A DNA stretch of 22,415 nt from the IMG/VR virus record IMGVR_UViG_3300000226_000161, positions 3,667-26,081 of that record, one strand, 5' to 3'. The notes under the pieces were generated by a model that saw nothing but the letters and a program-made list of their open reading frames with translations, was not told where the DNA came from and searched no databases. The position numbers were made by a program, and so were the translations under genes. Shown here one piece after another: positions 1-7,550 of this stretch. Numbering within the stretch: the stretch's first letter is position 1; every line of letters begins with the position of its first letter. This stretch comes from a virus.

Positions 1-2
1 AA

Positions 3-887
3 ATGGGGCAAGTAGAAACTAAACAAGTTAATATAAGTTATTCTCAATATTCTATGTGGGCACAATGTCCGTATAGATGGAAATTAAATTACATTGATAG
101 ATTATCCAGCTTTACAGATAGTATTCATACTTTATTCGGTACAGCGATGCATGAAACTATGCAAACTTGGATACATTGTATTTATAATAAGACAGCTAAG
201 TTAGCAAATGAATTAGATTTGGAAGATTTACTACTTTCTCGAATGAAGACACTTTACCACGAGAAAATGGAATTGGAGGGGGCAGAACATTTTACCACTC
301 CCGAAGAATTAACAGAATTTTGGAAAGATGGATGTGCAATTTTAGATTTTCTTAAAAAACGTAGAGGTGATTATTTTTCTAAAAAGGGTTATGAACTATT
401 AGGAATAGAAACTGAACTAAATTTTCCACTAAAAGATGGAATTATGTTTAGAGGATTTATAGATTTAGTTATTAAAAATAAAATAACTCAAAAAATAAAA
501 ATTATAGATATAAAGACTTCCACGATGGGTTGGAATAAGTGGATGAAAGCAGATAAGAATAAAACATCACAACTTTTGTTATATAAACAGTTTTATTCAA
601 AGATGTATGATTATCCAATTGATAAGATTGATGTAGAATACTTTATTGTTAAACGTAGATTGTATGAAAATGTAGATTGGCCTCAAAAAAGAGTTCAATA
701 TTTTGCACCAGCAAGTGGTGTACCATCTATGAATAAAGTAATACTCAATTTAAAGAATTTTGTTAAAGAGGGCTTTGTAAACGGAAAGCATAATACGGAA
801 CATACTTTTAAAAAGGAAGCGTCCAAGAAAAACTGTAGATGGTGTGAATTTAACCAGACGGAACATTGTGATGCGGGAGTGAAATAA
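3..887 (+). CDS. PD-(D/E)XK nuclease, RecB/Cas4-like with Fe-S cysteines
   Basis: Predicted metal-dependent DNA nuclease of the PD-(D/E)XK superfamily (294 aa), probably acting in phage DNA processing or recombination. The N-terminus has the RecB-type entry motif SYSQYSMWAQCPYRW (residues 12-26) and a G-x-x-x-H motif (G46, H50). The catalytic core is G151-F-I-D154 followed by D169-I-K171, and a Q190-x3-Y194 motif follows, the usual order for RecB/Cas4-like nucleases. C22 plus C278, C281 and C289 match the split cysteine arrangement that binds a 4Fe-4S cluster in Cas4 and AddB. There is no helicase domain. The ATG lies at the window edge, so an upstream start cannot be excluded, although homologous proteins usually begin about this close to the SYSQ motif. 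It overlaps the next gene by one base (TAATG). No CRISPR genes are nearby, so a Cas4 role is not implied. Confidence 0.85.
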   Translation: MGQVETKQVNISYSQYSMWAQCPYRWKLNYIDRLSSFTDSIHTLFGTAMHETMQTWIHCIYNKTAKLANELDLEDLLLSRMKTLYHEKMELEGAEHFTTPEELTEFWKDGCAILDFLKKRRGDYFSKKGYELLGIETELNFPLKDGIMFRGFIDLVIKNKITQKIKIIDIKTSTMGWNKWMKADKNKTSQLLLYKQFYSKMYDYPIDKIDVEYFIVKRRLYENVDWPQKRVQYFAPASGVPSMNKVILNLKNFVKEGFVNGKHNTEHTFKKEASKKNCRWCEFNQTEHCDAGVK

Positions 888-1303
888 TGGGATTACAGAA
901 AATTAGTTTAAGAATGTATCTACCACATTTATTGGAAAATAAAAAGACATTAGAATTTTTAACAGCCACCTACGAAGAATTAAAAAATCCAACAATTTTA
1001 TATTTGTGGTATGATAAGAAAGAAGATAAAGTTGAACCAAAAAAACTTAAATCTTTTATAACTGCGTGGGAACGTAGGGATCATTATAGAACTTTTATAC
1101 ATACCAAATTGGTTTCAGGCCCTCAAAATTTTATATGGTTTGATATTGTGCCTGCTGGAATTAATACATCCGAGGTATCTGGTAGGTTTCAATATCATTA
1201 TTATAATTCGGATAAATTGGTGGACGGTATTAAACAATTTAAAGAAATTGTAGATTTTTGTTCTCATAATAAACAAGTTAAAAAACAAAAAAGAACTGAC
1301 TGA
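887..1303 (+). CDS. Hypothetical phage protein
   Basis: I do not recognise this 138-residue protein. It is soluble, with no signal peptide or membrane segment. It is rich in aromatic residues in the middle (LYLWYD, FIWFDIVPAG, FQYHYYN) and ends in a basic tail (KQVKKQKRTD), which might contact nucleic acid. A good Shine-Dalgarno (GGGAG, 875-879) lies seven bases before the ATG, and the start overlaps the nuclease stop codon by one base, so the two are probably translationally coupled. That coupling hints at a role linked to the nuclease, but this is inference from position only. Confidence 0.6.
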   Translation: MGLQKISLRMYLPHLLENKKTLEFLTATYEELKNPTILYLWYDKKEDKVEPKKLKSFITAWERRDHYRTFIHTKLVSGPQNFIWFDIVPAGINTSEVSGRFQYHYYNSDKLVDGIKQFKEIVDFCSHNKQVKKQKRTD

Positions 1304-1311
1304 AAGTATAA

Positions 1312-1713
1312 ATGAAGATAGGTATCGTAGGTAGTAGAGAATACGAGAATAAATTAAAAATAAAAGAATTTATTTTTCAATTGAAAGAAAAATTTGGAGA
1401 TGAATTAGTAATAGTTAGTGGTGGTCAAAAAGAGGGGGCCGATGGTTACGCTAAGAAATTTTCACTTGGATTTGATGTAAAATACGCAGAATTTCCACCA
1501 GTACATTACTCATATAATCAACATTGTGTATTAAAGCGAGGAAGATATGGACAAAAATATTATGTAGGAAACTTTTTCGCGAGAAATAAACTGATAGCGG
1601 AATATAGTGAGATGGTGGTAGGTTTCATACCAGAAGGAGCTGTATCAAATGGTACAAGGCATACTTTAAGTGAGGCAGAGAAGTTAGGAAAACGAATATT
1701 AATAATTAATTAA
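1312..1713 (+). CDS. SLOG-fold protein, DUF2493-like (YspA family)
   Basis: This 133-residue protein has the Rossmann-like SLOG fold. It starts with MKIGIVGSREY, has the glycine-rich V-S-G-G-x(3)-G-A-D segment at about residues 35-44, a mid-protein RNKLIAEYSEMVVGF segment, and ends with G-T-R-x-T-x-x-x-A-E-K-L-G-K. This order matches DUF2493 proteins, common in phages. SLOG proteins are thought to bind nucleotides or nucleotide-derived ligands and some sense or process them in defence systems; the reaction here cannot be told from sequence. It follows the previous gene after eight bases with a weak GAAAG ribosome site. It is the last gene before the only sizeable intergenic gap, so it probably ends the left operon segment. 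Confidence 0.75.
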   Translation: MKIGIVGSREYENKLKIKEFIFQLKEKFGDELVIVSGGQKEGADGYAKKFSLGFDVKYAEFPPVHYSYNQHCVLKRGRYGQKYYVGNFFARNKLIAEYSEMVVGFIPEGAVSNGTRHTLSEAEKLGKRILIIN

Positions 1714-1758
1714 TGAGATAATATATATTTATATATATGAATATATTGGAAAGATGTT
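1714..1758 (+). promoter_or_regulatory. Putative promoter/leader in the only real intergenic gap
   Basis: This 45-base gap is the longest non-coding stretch in the window and is almost pure A/T. TGAGATAAT at 1714-1722 resembles an extended -10 element (TGnTATAAT with one mismatch). A weak all-A/T hairpin, ATATATA / TATATAT with loop TTTA, spans 1721-1738. GGAAAG at 1748-1753 is a ribosome site five bases before the ATG at 1759. No convincing -35 box is visible. It could drive the RHH-like gene and the glycan operon behind it. The base composition makes chance matches easy, so this is a weak call. Confidence 0.3.
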
Positions 1759-1953
1759 ATGGATAAGTTACACTTAACATCGGTAAAGATATTAAAAAGT
1801 ATCCATTTAAAATTTAAACGTAAATGTTTAGAAGATGAATTTACATTACAAAAATTTGTAAATAGGGCACTCGATATATATAACACCGATGAAGAATTTA
1901 AAGATAAAATAAAAAACTATGTGGATTTAGAAAAGTCAGGTAGCATGTTATGA
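1759..1953 (+). CDS. Small RHH-like phage protein, putative DNA-binding
   Basis: This 64-residue protein is basic and mostly helical, with a sequence of the type seen in small phage proteins: LTSVKILKSIHLKFKRKC, then FTLQKFVNRALDIY and a short acidic-basic tail. The pattern of a short strand-like start followed by two amphipathic helices fits a ribbon-helix-helix fold, the family of small dimeric repressors. The ATG at 1759 is chosen because GGAAAG sits five bases upstream; an out-of-frame ATG at 1754 is ignored. It follows the only promoter-like gap and overlaps the next gene by ATGA, so it could be an autoregulator of the glycan operon. DNA binding is inferred, not shown. Confidence 0.6.
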   Translation: MDKLHLTSVKILKSIHLKFKRKCLEDEFTLQKFVNRALDIYNTDEEFKDKIKNYVDLEKSGSML

Positions 1954-3332
1954 ATAAAAAGAAAATATTACTACTCTCAGACGATTTACGAATGTCGAGT
2001 GGAGTAGGTACAGTTTCGAAGGAATTTGTATTAGGTACAATTAATCATTACGATTGGGCCCAAATTGGTGGAGCTATAAAACATCCCGATGAAGGTAAAG
2101 CGGTGGATATGAAAGATGCTCTAAAAGAAGATTTTGGTATAGATGATGGTTATTTAAAGATATATCCTTCGAGTGGTTACGGTAACCCTGATATGTTAAG
2201 GTCAATTTTGAGATTGGAAAGGCCAGATGCTATAATGATTTATACAGATCCAAGATTTTGGATGTGGTTATATCAGATGGAAAGAGAGATTAGGTCACAG
2301 ATACCTATTTTCTATTATAACATTTGGGATGATTTACCATATCCTATGTGGAATCAACCTTTTTATGAGAGTTGTGATCTACTTATGAATATTTCTAAAC
2401 AAACGGTTAATATTGTAAAAAATGTAAGACAAAATAAACCAGTAGAAGATTGGCAATGTACATATGTTCCACACGGAATTAATTCAGACGATTTTAAACC
2501 AATAGATGATACTGATGCTAAGTTCGTACAGTTTAAAGATGAGTTATATCAAGATAAAGAATATTCTTTTATTGTTTATTTTAATAATAGAAATATTAGA
2601 AGGAAAAATCCTGGAGATGTTTTAATGGCATTTAAAACTTTTACAGATAAGTTATCTGAAGAAGAACGAGAGAAATGTGCATTAGTGATGCACACACATC
2701 CAGTAGATAATAATGGAACTGATTTACCTGCAGTGGCCGAAGCTTTGATGCCAGATTTAAATGTAATATTTTCTGGAGCAAAACTTGATACCGCCCAAAT
2801 GAATTATTTGTATAATATAGCGGATGTTACTATTAATATCGCATCCAATGAAGGATTTGGTTTAGGAACGGCAGAATCAGTTATGGCAGGAACACCAATC
2901 ATTGTAAATGTTACAGGTGGTATGCAAGACCAATGTGGATTTAGATACAAGGGTAAGTTATTAACCGCTAAAGATTATGAGTGGGTACATTCTTTACATA
3001 ATAAAAAAGAATGGAAAGATAATCCTGATTTGACTTGGGGTGAATGGGTAAAACCTGTTTGGCCAGCATGTAGGTCATTACAAGGTTCAGTACCAACACC
3101 ATATATCTTTGACGACAGAAGTGATTATGAGGATGCTGCAGATCAAATTCACGAGTGGTATAAAGTACCAACGGAAGAACGAGATAAGATGGCTTTAAAA
3201 GGCAGAGAATATATGTTGAGAGATGACACAAATCTTTCAGCTAAAGGAATGTGTAATAGATTCATAGAAGATATGGATACGGCATTCGAGAAATGGACAC
3301 CAAGAAATAATTTTGATTTAGTAGAGGCGTAA
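1950..3332 (+). CDS. Glycosyltransferase, GT-B fold, GT4-like
   Basis: Predicted retaining glycosyltransferase that moves a sugar from a nucleotide donor to an unknown acceptor in the cytoplasm (460 aa). The N-terminal domain begins with a Rossmann strand (KILLLSDD) and the glycine-rich acceptor-side loop S17-G-V-G-T-V. The linker has V-P-H-G-I at about residue 175, typical of GT4 proteins. The C-terminal donor domain has N-N-R-N-I-R-R-K-N-P-G and the signature E301-G-F-G-L-G-T-A-E309, the E-x7-E motif that binds the nucleotide sugar. No signal peptide or membrane helix is seen. It overlaps the RHH-like gene by ATGA and abuts the next glycosyltransferase, which has a similar SGxG start and E-x7-E motif, so the two may be diverged copies. 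Donor and linkage cannot be predicted. Confidence 0.88.
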   Translation: MNKKKILLLSDDLRMSSGVGTVSKEFVLGTINHYDWAQIGGAIKHPDEGKAVDMKDALKEDFGIDDGYLKIYPSSGYGNPDMLRSILRLERPDAIMIYTDPRFWMWLYQMEREIRSQIPIFYYNIWDDLPYPMWNQPFYESCDLLMNISKQTVNIVKNVRQNKPVEDWQCTYVPHGINSDDFKPIDDTDAKFVQFKDELYQDKEYSFIVYFNNRNIRRKNPGDVLMAFKTFTDKLSEEEREKCALVMHTHPVDNNGTDLPAVAEALMPDLNVIFSGAKLDTAQMNYLYNIADVTINIASNEGFGLGTAESVMAGTPIIVNVTGGMQDQCGFRYKGKLLTAKDYEWVHSLHNKKEWKDNPDLTWGEWVKPVWPACRSLQGSVPTPYIFDDRSDYEDAADQIHEWYKVPTEERDKMALKGREYMLRDDTNLSAKGMCNRFIEDMDTAFEKWTPRNNFDLVEA

Positions 3333-4655
3333 ATGAGTAATAAACCAAGAATGCTAGTTACAGCACCAGTTACAACACGAAGTGGTTATGGGGCACATGC
3401 AAGAGATATAGTTTTATCTTTATTAGATTTAGACAAATACGATGTTGCAGTTTATCCAGTTAGATGGGGAAATACGGCAATGGATTATTTGGATGAGACT
3501 GATAAACAACATAAACGAATATTAGATGTGTTGCTTTATGAGTTAAGTGAGAAAACATATCCACAACCAGATTATCATGTTCATATAGTAATTCCAAATG
3601 AATTTCAACAATGGGGAAAAACCTATAATATAGGAATTACTGCAGGTACAGAATTCACTGCAATTCCTGGAGAGTGGATTGATGGATTGAATAAAATGGA
3701 TATGACTATTGTTCCTTCACATTTTACAAAAAATGTATGTATAAATACAAAGTTTGATAAATTAAATGATAAAACAAATGAAAAAATTGGTGAAGCAATG
3801 GTTGAAAAACCAATTGAAGTTTTGTTTGAGGGGTATGATGATAAGTTATATTCACCAACTAATATAATAAAAAGTGATTTAACTACTCAATTAAATACGA
3901 TTAAAGAAGATTTTTGTTTTTTAGTATGTGGTCATTGGTTACAAGGTGAGTTTGGACATGATAGAAAAGATATTTCGAGTACGATTAAGTTATATTTTGA
4001 TACATTTAAAAATGTTATTAAAAAACCAGCATTGATTTTAAAAACGAGTGGGGCAACTACTTCGGTGATGGATAGATATGATATTTTAAAGAAAATAAAA
4101 CATATTAAAAAATCGTGTGGTGGAAATATTAAGACATTACCTAAAGTTTATCTTCTACATGGAGATTTAGCAGATGATCAAATGAATGAGTTGTATAATC
4201 ATCCAAAGGTTAAGGCAATGGTAAGTTTAACTCACGGTGAAGGTTTTGGAAGACCGTTATTGGAATTCGCCACAACAGGAAAACCAATTATGGCATCCGA
4301 TTGGAGTGGGCAGGTAGATTTTCTAAATAAAGGATATACTACTTTATTACCAGGAGATTTAAAAAATGTACCAAAGGATTCTTTTCCAAAAAATATTTAT
4401 GTTAAAGAAGCTAAATGGTTCGTGGTTAATTACGGTGTTGTAAGAAGTATGTTAAAAAATATAACAAAAAATTATAAAAAGTTTAAGAAGAAAGCACTTA
4501 AACAACAACAGTTTGCTAAAAAGTTTACACGAGATAAGATGACAGAAAAGTTGGGAGAAATATTAGATGCTTATCTACCCATACCAGTAGAGGAAGTAGA
4601 TATAAAATTACCAAAATTAAAAAAAGTTAATCTACCTAAATTGAAGAAGTTATAA
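3333..4655 (+). CDS. Glycosyltransferase, GT-B fold, GT4-like, with basic C-terminal tail
   Basis: Second GT-B glycosyltransferase (440 aa). The start has MLVTAPVTTRSGYGAHARDI, with the same SGxG loop as the preceding gene, and G-I-T-A-G-T-E-F in the N-terminal domain. The donor domain carries H-G-E303-G-F-G-R-P-L-L-E311, the E-x7-E nucleotide-sugar motif, followed by a G-K-P-I-M-A-S-D-W-S-G-Q segment. The last 15 residues hold a tandem repeat, LPKLKK at 426-431 and 434-439, forming a lysine/leucine-rich amphipathic tail that could attach to a membrane or a partner; this tail is unusual for the family. The ATG directly follows the previous stop, with AGAGG at 3323-3327 as ribosome site. Acceptor and donor are unknown. 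Confidence 0.85.
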   Translation: MSNKPRMLVTAPVTTRSGYGAHARDIVLSLLDLDKYDVAVYPVRWGNTAMDYLDETDKQHKRILDVLLYELSEKTYPQPDYHVHIVIPNEFQQWGKTYNIGITAGTEFTAIPGEWIDGLNKMDMTIVPSHFTKNVCINTKFDKLNDKTNEKIGEAMVEKPIEVLFEGYDDKLYSPTNIIKSDLTTQLNTIKEDFCFLVCGHWLQGEFGHDRKDISSTIKLYFDTFKNVIKKPALILKTSGATTSVMDRYDILKKIKHIKKSCGGNIKTLPKVYLLHGDLADDQMNELYNHPKVKAMVSLTHGEGFGRPLLEFATTGKPIMASDWSGQVDFLNKGYTTLLPGDLKNVPKDSFPKNIYVKEAKWFVVNYGVVRSMLKNITKNYKKFKKKALKQQQFAKKFTRDKMTEKLGEILDAYLPIPVEEVDIKLPKLKKVNLPKLKKL

Positions 4656-5083
4656 TGGAAGTAAATATAAAATGTCCCCATTGTTATTCTAAAAAAATGT
4701 GTTTTGAAACGAAAGTGGAAGACTATTCCAGTTTCTTATGTTTCAGATGTGGGTTTATGAGTGATACTCGATTAATTCCAGAATCAGAATTTTTAGAAAA
4801 ACATTTAGATAACACACCATATTTAGTTGAATCCTTATCACATTATGATATCAATAGAAAAATATATTGGTATCCCTCAGTAATGAATATGGGAGCAAGA
4901 GGAGTAGTGTTTCCTATACGGGATAAAAAAACATATAAATGGAAAGCGTGTAAGTATATTGAGACCGATAAAGATAATTATAGTAAAGAGTTAGATGTAG
5001 AGAATGGAATGGAAGTTGAAAAATTTGATTTCCTTAAAACATTAGACTTTTTGGAAATAATAATTAATAAAAACTTTGGTTGA
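4655..5083 (+). CDS. Zinc-ribbon phage protein of unknown function
   Basis: A 142-residue protein opening with a zinc ribbon: C7-P-H-C10, then C29-F-R-C32. The rest has W-Y-P-S-V and a V-V-F-P-I-R-D-K-K-x-Y-K-W-K-A-C segment, then an acidic C-terminal half. I do not recognise the full-length family. Zinc ribbons of this kind usually bind nucleic acid or protein. It overlaps the upstream glycosyltransferase by one base (TAATG) and is followed after five bases by another orphan gene, so two apparently non-glycan genes sit inside the glycosyltransferase run. This mixing fits a phage better than a bacterial polysaccharide locus. Confidence 0.6.
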   Translation: MEVNIKCPHCYSKKMCFETKVEDYSSFLCFRCGFMSDTRLIPESEFLEKHLDNTPYLVESLSHYDINRKIYWYPSVMNMGARGVVFPIRDKKTYKWKACKYIETDKDNYSKELDVENGMEVEKFDFLKTLDFLEIIINKNFG

Positions 5084-5088
5084 AATAA

Positions 5089-5556
5089 ATGGCAAAAATA
5101 TTAACAAGATGGAATCAAGTACGAGCAGGAGATATTATATCTTTCAGATATCTTTCAGGAACTACTAACAAAACTTTAACACATACTCTGTTGGTATTGT
5201 CTAAACCAGGACGGAAATCAGTAGGTAAAAGTGGAAAAAAGTATGTTGTTGGTTTAAAATTAGAAGAATCAAATAGACCAACAGTTGTAAATACTAAAAT
5301 GATAACTGATGTACTTTTGAAATATGGTGAAGTTGTTGTGTTTGATGCTAAAAAGAAAATATTTAGATTGGAGTTTCATAAAAGGGCAAATAGAAGAAAT
5401 TTGGAAGCCGTATATAATAAATTAAAAAATAAAATAAAGTCTTTAAACATATATAGAACTTATGATTTTGAAAAGGCACGGAAAAGCCAAGTATTTTTAG
5501 AATCGGTTAAGTTAGATAGAGAATTAAGTAAATTGTTATTGGAACAATATGAATGA
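5089..5556 (+). CDS. Hypothetical phage protein, basic
   Basis: A 155-residue, lysine- and arginine-rich protein. The N-terminal part (W-N-Q-V-R-A-G-D-I-I-S-F-R-Y, then T-H-T-L-L-V-L-S-K-P-G-R-K and Y-V-V-G-L-K-L-E-E-S-N-R-P) reads as a small beta-barrel of the SH3-like kind: alternating hydrophobic strands with the AGDIISF turn. The C-terminal third is helical and basic. No catalytic motif is visible. Marine phages often carry small proteins with this RAGDIISF-type opening, but I know of no established function. The stop overlaps the next gene's start by ATGA. Confidence 0.6.
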   Translation: MAKILTRWNQVRAGDIISFRYLSGTTNKTLTHTLLVLSKPGRKSVGKSGKKYVVGLKLEESNRPTVVNTKMITDVLLKYGEVVVFDAKKKIFRLEFHKRANRRNLEAVYNKLKNKIKSLNIYRTYDFEKARKSQVFLESVKLDRELSKLLLEQYE

Positions 5557-6182
5557 GAATAAGTTATGCAATAACCGTTTGTAATGAAGAAACGGAGTTA
5601 CAAAAATTAGTTACATTTTTATTAAAACACAAAGAGTTACAAGACGAAATAGTAATCACTTACGATTCTAAAAATGGTTCTAAAGGTGTTGAAGATTATC
5701 TAAGAACACATTCAGTAAATGGTGAGTTTAGTTGGCACCCATATGAGTTTGACGGTAATTTTTCAGACTTGAAAAATCATACCAAGAAACTGAGTAGTGG
5801 AGATTATATATTTCATTTAGATGCAGATGAAATTCCACATGAAGTATTGATGGAACAAATACATACAATTTTAGAGATGAATGATGTGGATTTGGTATGG
5901 ATTCCACGAGTAAATACAGTCGATGGTATGACACAAGAACATATACAAAAATGGGGATGGAAAGTTACACAAAAAGGTTGGGTAAATTTTCCAGATTATC
6001 AGGCACGAGTATTTCGTAATGATGAAAAGATAAGGTGGACTAGAAAAGTACATGAGTATATTACTGGACATACCACACAAGCACATTTACCACCACACGA
6101 AGAATTGTCGTTATATCATCCAAAGACTATAAAAAAACAGGAAAAACAGAATGAGTTATACGAAAAAATCCAAACAACGTAA
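5553..6182 (+). CDS. Glycosyltransferase family 2-like (GT-A fold)
   Basis: A compact 209-residue GT-A glycosyltransferase. It opens with I-S-Y-A-I-T-V-C-N-E-E, the usual GT2 nucleotide-binding start. The metal-binding DXD motif is H88-L-D90-A-D92-E93, in the right place near residue 90. After it comes P-D-Y-Q-A-R-V-F-R and a K-V-H-E segment (about residues 155-172), as in the WaaE/KdtX-type GT2 group that acts on LPS core or similar acceptors. No membrane helix is present. The ATG overlaps the preceding stop by ATGA. The last 32 bases overlap the next gene, the longest overlap in the window. Donor and acceptor are unknown. Confidence 0.82.
   Translation: MRISYAITVCNEETELQKLVTFLLKHKELQDEIVITYDSKNGSKGVEDYLRTHSVNGEFSWHPYEFDGNFSDLKNHTKKLSSGDYIFHLDADEIPHEVLMEQIHTILEMNDVDLVWIPRVNTVDGMTQEHIQKWGWKVTQKGWVNFPDYQARVFRNDEKIRWTRKVHEYITGHTTQAHLPPHEELSLYHPKTIKKQEKQNELYEKIQTT
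6139..6143 (+). promoter_or_regulatory. Ribosome binding site supporting the overlapping start at 6151
   Basis: AGGAA lies seven bases before the ATG at 6151. It supports that start even though it places the gene 32 bases inside the preceding glycosyltransferase gene. Confidence 0.55.
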
Positions 6183-6573
6183 ATTTTTACCAACATTAGG
6201 TGAATTAATAGATAGACTTAGCATACATCAGTTAAAGGAAGTATTTATACCAGAGAACAAAAAGAATTATGCTAAAGAGATGAGTGATATGGTTCACGAC
6301 ATTGATATGATTCTTAAAGAACACAACGGTGAAATAACAGGATCTGTTATTAGATCAATAGTTGTATTAGCACAAATGAATACTCACATTTGGCACAATG
6401 AATCTCAAGTTCGTAAAGGAACAAAAGGTTCAGATAATCTTATGTTAACTCATGGGTTAAATGGTATTAGGAATACTGCTATTAATAAAATAATGGAAGT
6501 AGTTGGTGGTAGGAAAGATTATAAGGTTGATTGTATTGCATCAGATTTTAAAGATTGGGATGTGAGCTGGTAA
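6151..6573 (+). CDS. Small protein associated with glycosyltransferases (DUF4254/DUF6165-like, tentative)
   Basis: A 140-residue, mainly helical, soluble protein. The N-terminal segment T-L-G-E-L-I-D-R-L-S-I-H-Q-L-K resembles the opening of DUF6165 proteins. The central N-T-H-I-W-H-N-E-S-Q-V-R and G-L-N-G-I-R-N-T-A-I-N-K-I segments resemble DUF4254. Both types are often encoded next to glycosyltransferases, and neither has a known biochemical role. I cannot settle the family by eye. The start at 6151 has a good ribosome site (AGGAA). The gene lies between a GT2 and a small membrane protein, so an accessory role in glycan assembly is plausible but inferred. Confidence 0.6.
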   Translation: MSYTKKSKQRKFLPTLGELIDRLSIHQLKEVFIPENKKNYAKEMSDMVHDIDMILKEHNGEITGSVIRSIVVLAQMNTHIWHNESQVRKGTKGSDNLMLTHGLNGIRNTAINKIMEVVGGRKDYKVDCIASDFKDWDVSW

Positions 6574-6780
6574 ATGTTTAGGGAAACTCGTAAACGGTCA
6601 TTAAGAAAATCTATTGGTTGGAGAGTTGTAGCTTTCAGTAATTCTTGGATGATATTAACATTAGGATTAACCGAAATACCATTATACAATGCCGTCATTA
6701 TGAATGTGACAGGGATAGTATATTTTTATTTATATGAAAGAATGTGGAATAAATCTCAGAGTGGAAGGTATACTGAATGA
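6574..6780 (+). CDS. DUF2061 small membrane protein
   Basis: A 68-residue protein with the DUF2061 pattern: R-K-R-S-L-R-K-S-I-G-W-R-V at the N-terminus and Y-L-Y-E-R-M-W near the C-terminus (the usual YYxHERxW ending). Two hydrophobic segments, about residues 16-31 and 36-53, should cross the inner membrane as a hairpin, with the basic N-terminus on the cytoplasmic side. Function is unknown. Its presence among glycosyltransferases suggests that part of the process occurs at the membrane. The start abuts the previous stop and the end overlaps the next gene by ATGA, which has a strong ribosome site (GGAAGG, 6763-6768). Confidence 0.82.
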   Translation: MFRETRKRSLRKSIGWRVVAFSNSWMILTLGLTEIPLYNAVIMNVTGIVYFYLYERMWNKSQSGRYTE

Positions 6781-7550
6781 GTAAGAATGTAGTTTTTATA
6801 CCAAATATAGATTTAGGAGATGGTAGAAATAAATCATACAGTTATTCAATTAATAGTTGGAAACATTTCTGTGATAAGTATGATTGTGAATTAGTTGTAT
6901 GGGAAGATTTATTATTGCCCGTAGAACAAATGAAAATAACTTGGCAACGATATTATATGTTTGATATATTAGAGGCAAATAATATTGACTATGACCAGAT
7001 ATTGATAGTAGATGCAGATACAATAGTTCACCCTGAGTGTCCTAACTTCTTTAATGAATCAGATGGTAAGTATAGTGCAGTTAGAAACAATGGCAGTTTT
7101 GAATGGGTGAGAAGGTCAATGGATGGATTTTCTAAGTTATTATTTCCAGGTGATATTCCGTTTAAGGTATGGGATTATATAAATTGTGGATTTCAGATTG
7201 TTAATAAAGACCACAAAGAATTTTTCGAATATGTGAGAAATTATTATTTAGAAAATAAACAACCTGTACAAAATGCAATAGCACAAGTTCGGGCAGGAAC
7301 AGACCAAACAATAATTAATTACTTATTGAGATTTCAAAATATAGAAATAAATTATTTACCAATTTGTTATAACGTACAAGATTTACATTCTAAACAGTTA
7401 TTATTTTTACATCCTAAAATGTGGTTTAAAGATGAATTAATATTTAAAAATTGTGGTTATGTATTTCATTTCAATGCAATACCACCAAACGAAATGGGTA
7501 GAGATGCCAATTATTGGATAAAGAGAACCTACGAGGAGTTTTATAAATGA
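6777..7550 (+). CDS. Glycosyltransferase, GT-A fold, GT8/GT34-like
   Basis: A 257-residue GT-A glycosyltransferase. The DXD motif is I-V-D79-A-D81-T-I, typical of GT8 and GMA12/MNN10-type enzymes, preceded by a helix containing W56-Q-R-Y-Y. Later F-K-V-W-D-Y-I-N-C-G-F-Q-I-V and G-T-D-Q-T-I-I-N-Y-L match the conserved N-x-G and D-Q motifs of that superfamily. A late H-F-N-A segment sits where these enzymes have a metal- or phosphate-binding histidine. The start overlaps DUF2061 by ATGA and its end overlaps the next gene the same way. No membrane anchor is seen. Sugar donor is not predictable. Confidence 0.78.
   Translation: MSKNVVFIPNIDLGDGRNKSYSYSINSWKHFCDKYDCELVVWEDLLLPVEQMKITWQRYYMFDILEANNIDYDQILIVDADTIVHPECPNFFNESDGKYSAVRNNGSFEWVRRSMDGFSKLLFPGDIPFKVWDYINCGFQIVNKDHKEFFEYVRNYYLENKQPVQNAIAQVRAGTDQTIINYLLRFQNIEINYLPICYNVQDLHSKQLLFLHPKMWFKDELIFKNCGYVFHFNAIPPNEMGRDANYWIKRTYEEFYK
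7533..7538 (+). promoter_or_regulatory. Strong ribosome binding site GAGGAG
   Basis: GAGGAG lies eight bases before the ATG at 7547, inside the end of the preceding gene. It is among the strongest ribosome sites in the window and sets the start of the following glycosyltransferase at the ATGA junction. Confidence 0.6.

Noticed and set aside
3-887. Cas4 of a CRISPR adaptation module.
   Set aside because: No cas1, cas2 or repeat array is present; the RecB-like family is common as a single gene in phages.
2968-3231. Minus-strand open frames here and at several other places (for example 5728-6086, 7755-7976, 19594-19860, 21410-21688).
   Set aside because: Each lies wholly or almost wholly inside a strongly supported + strand gene, has no recognisable motif and reads as an out-of-frame translation.
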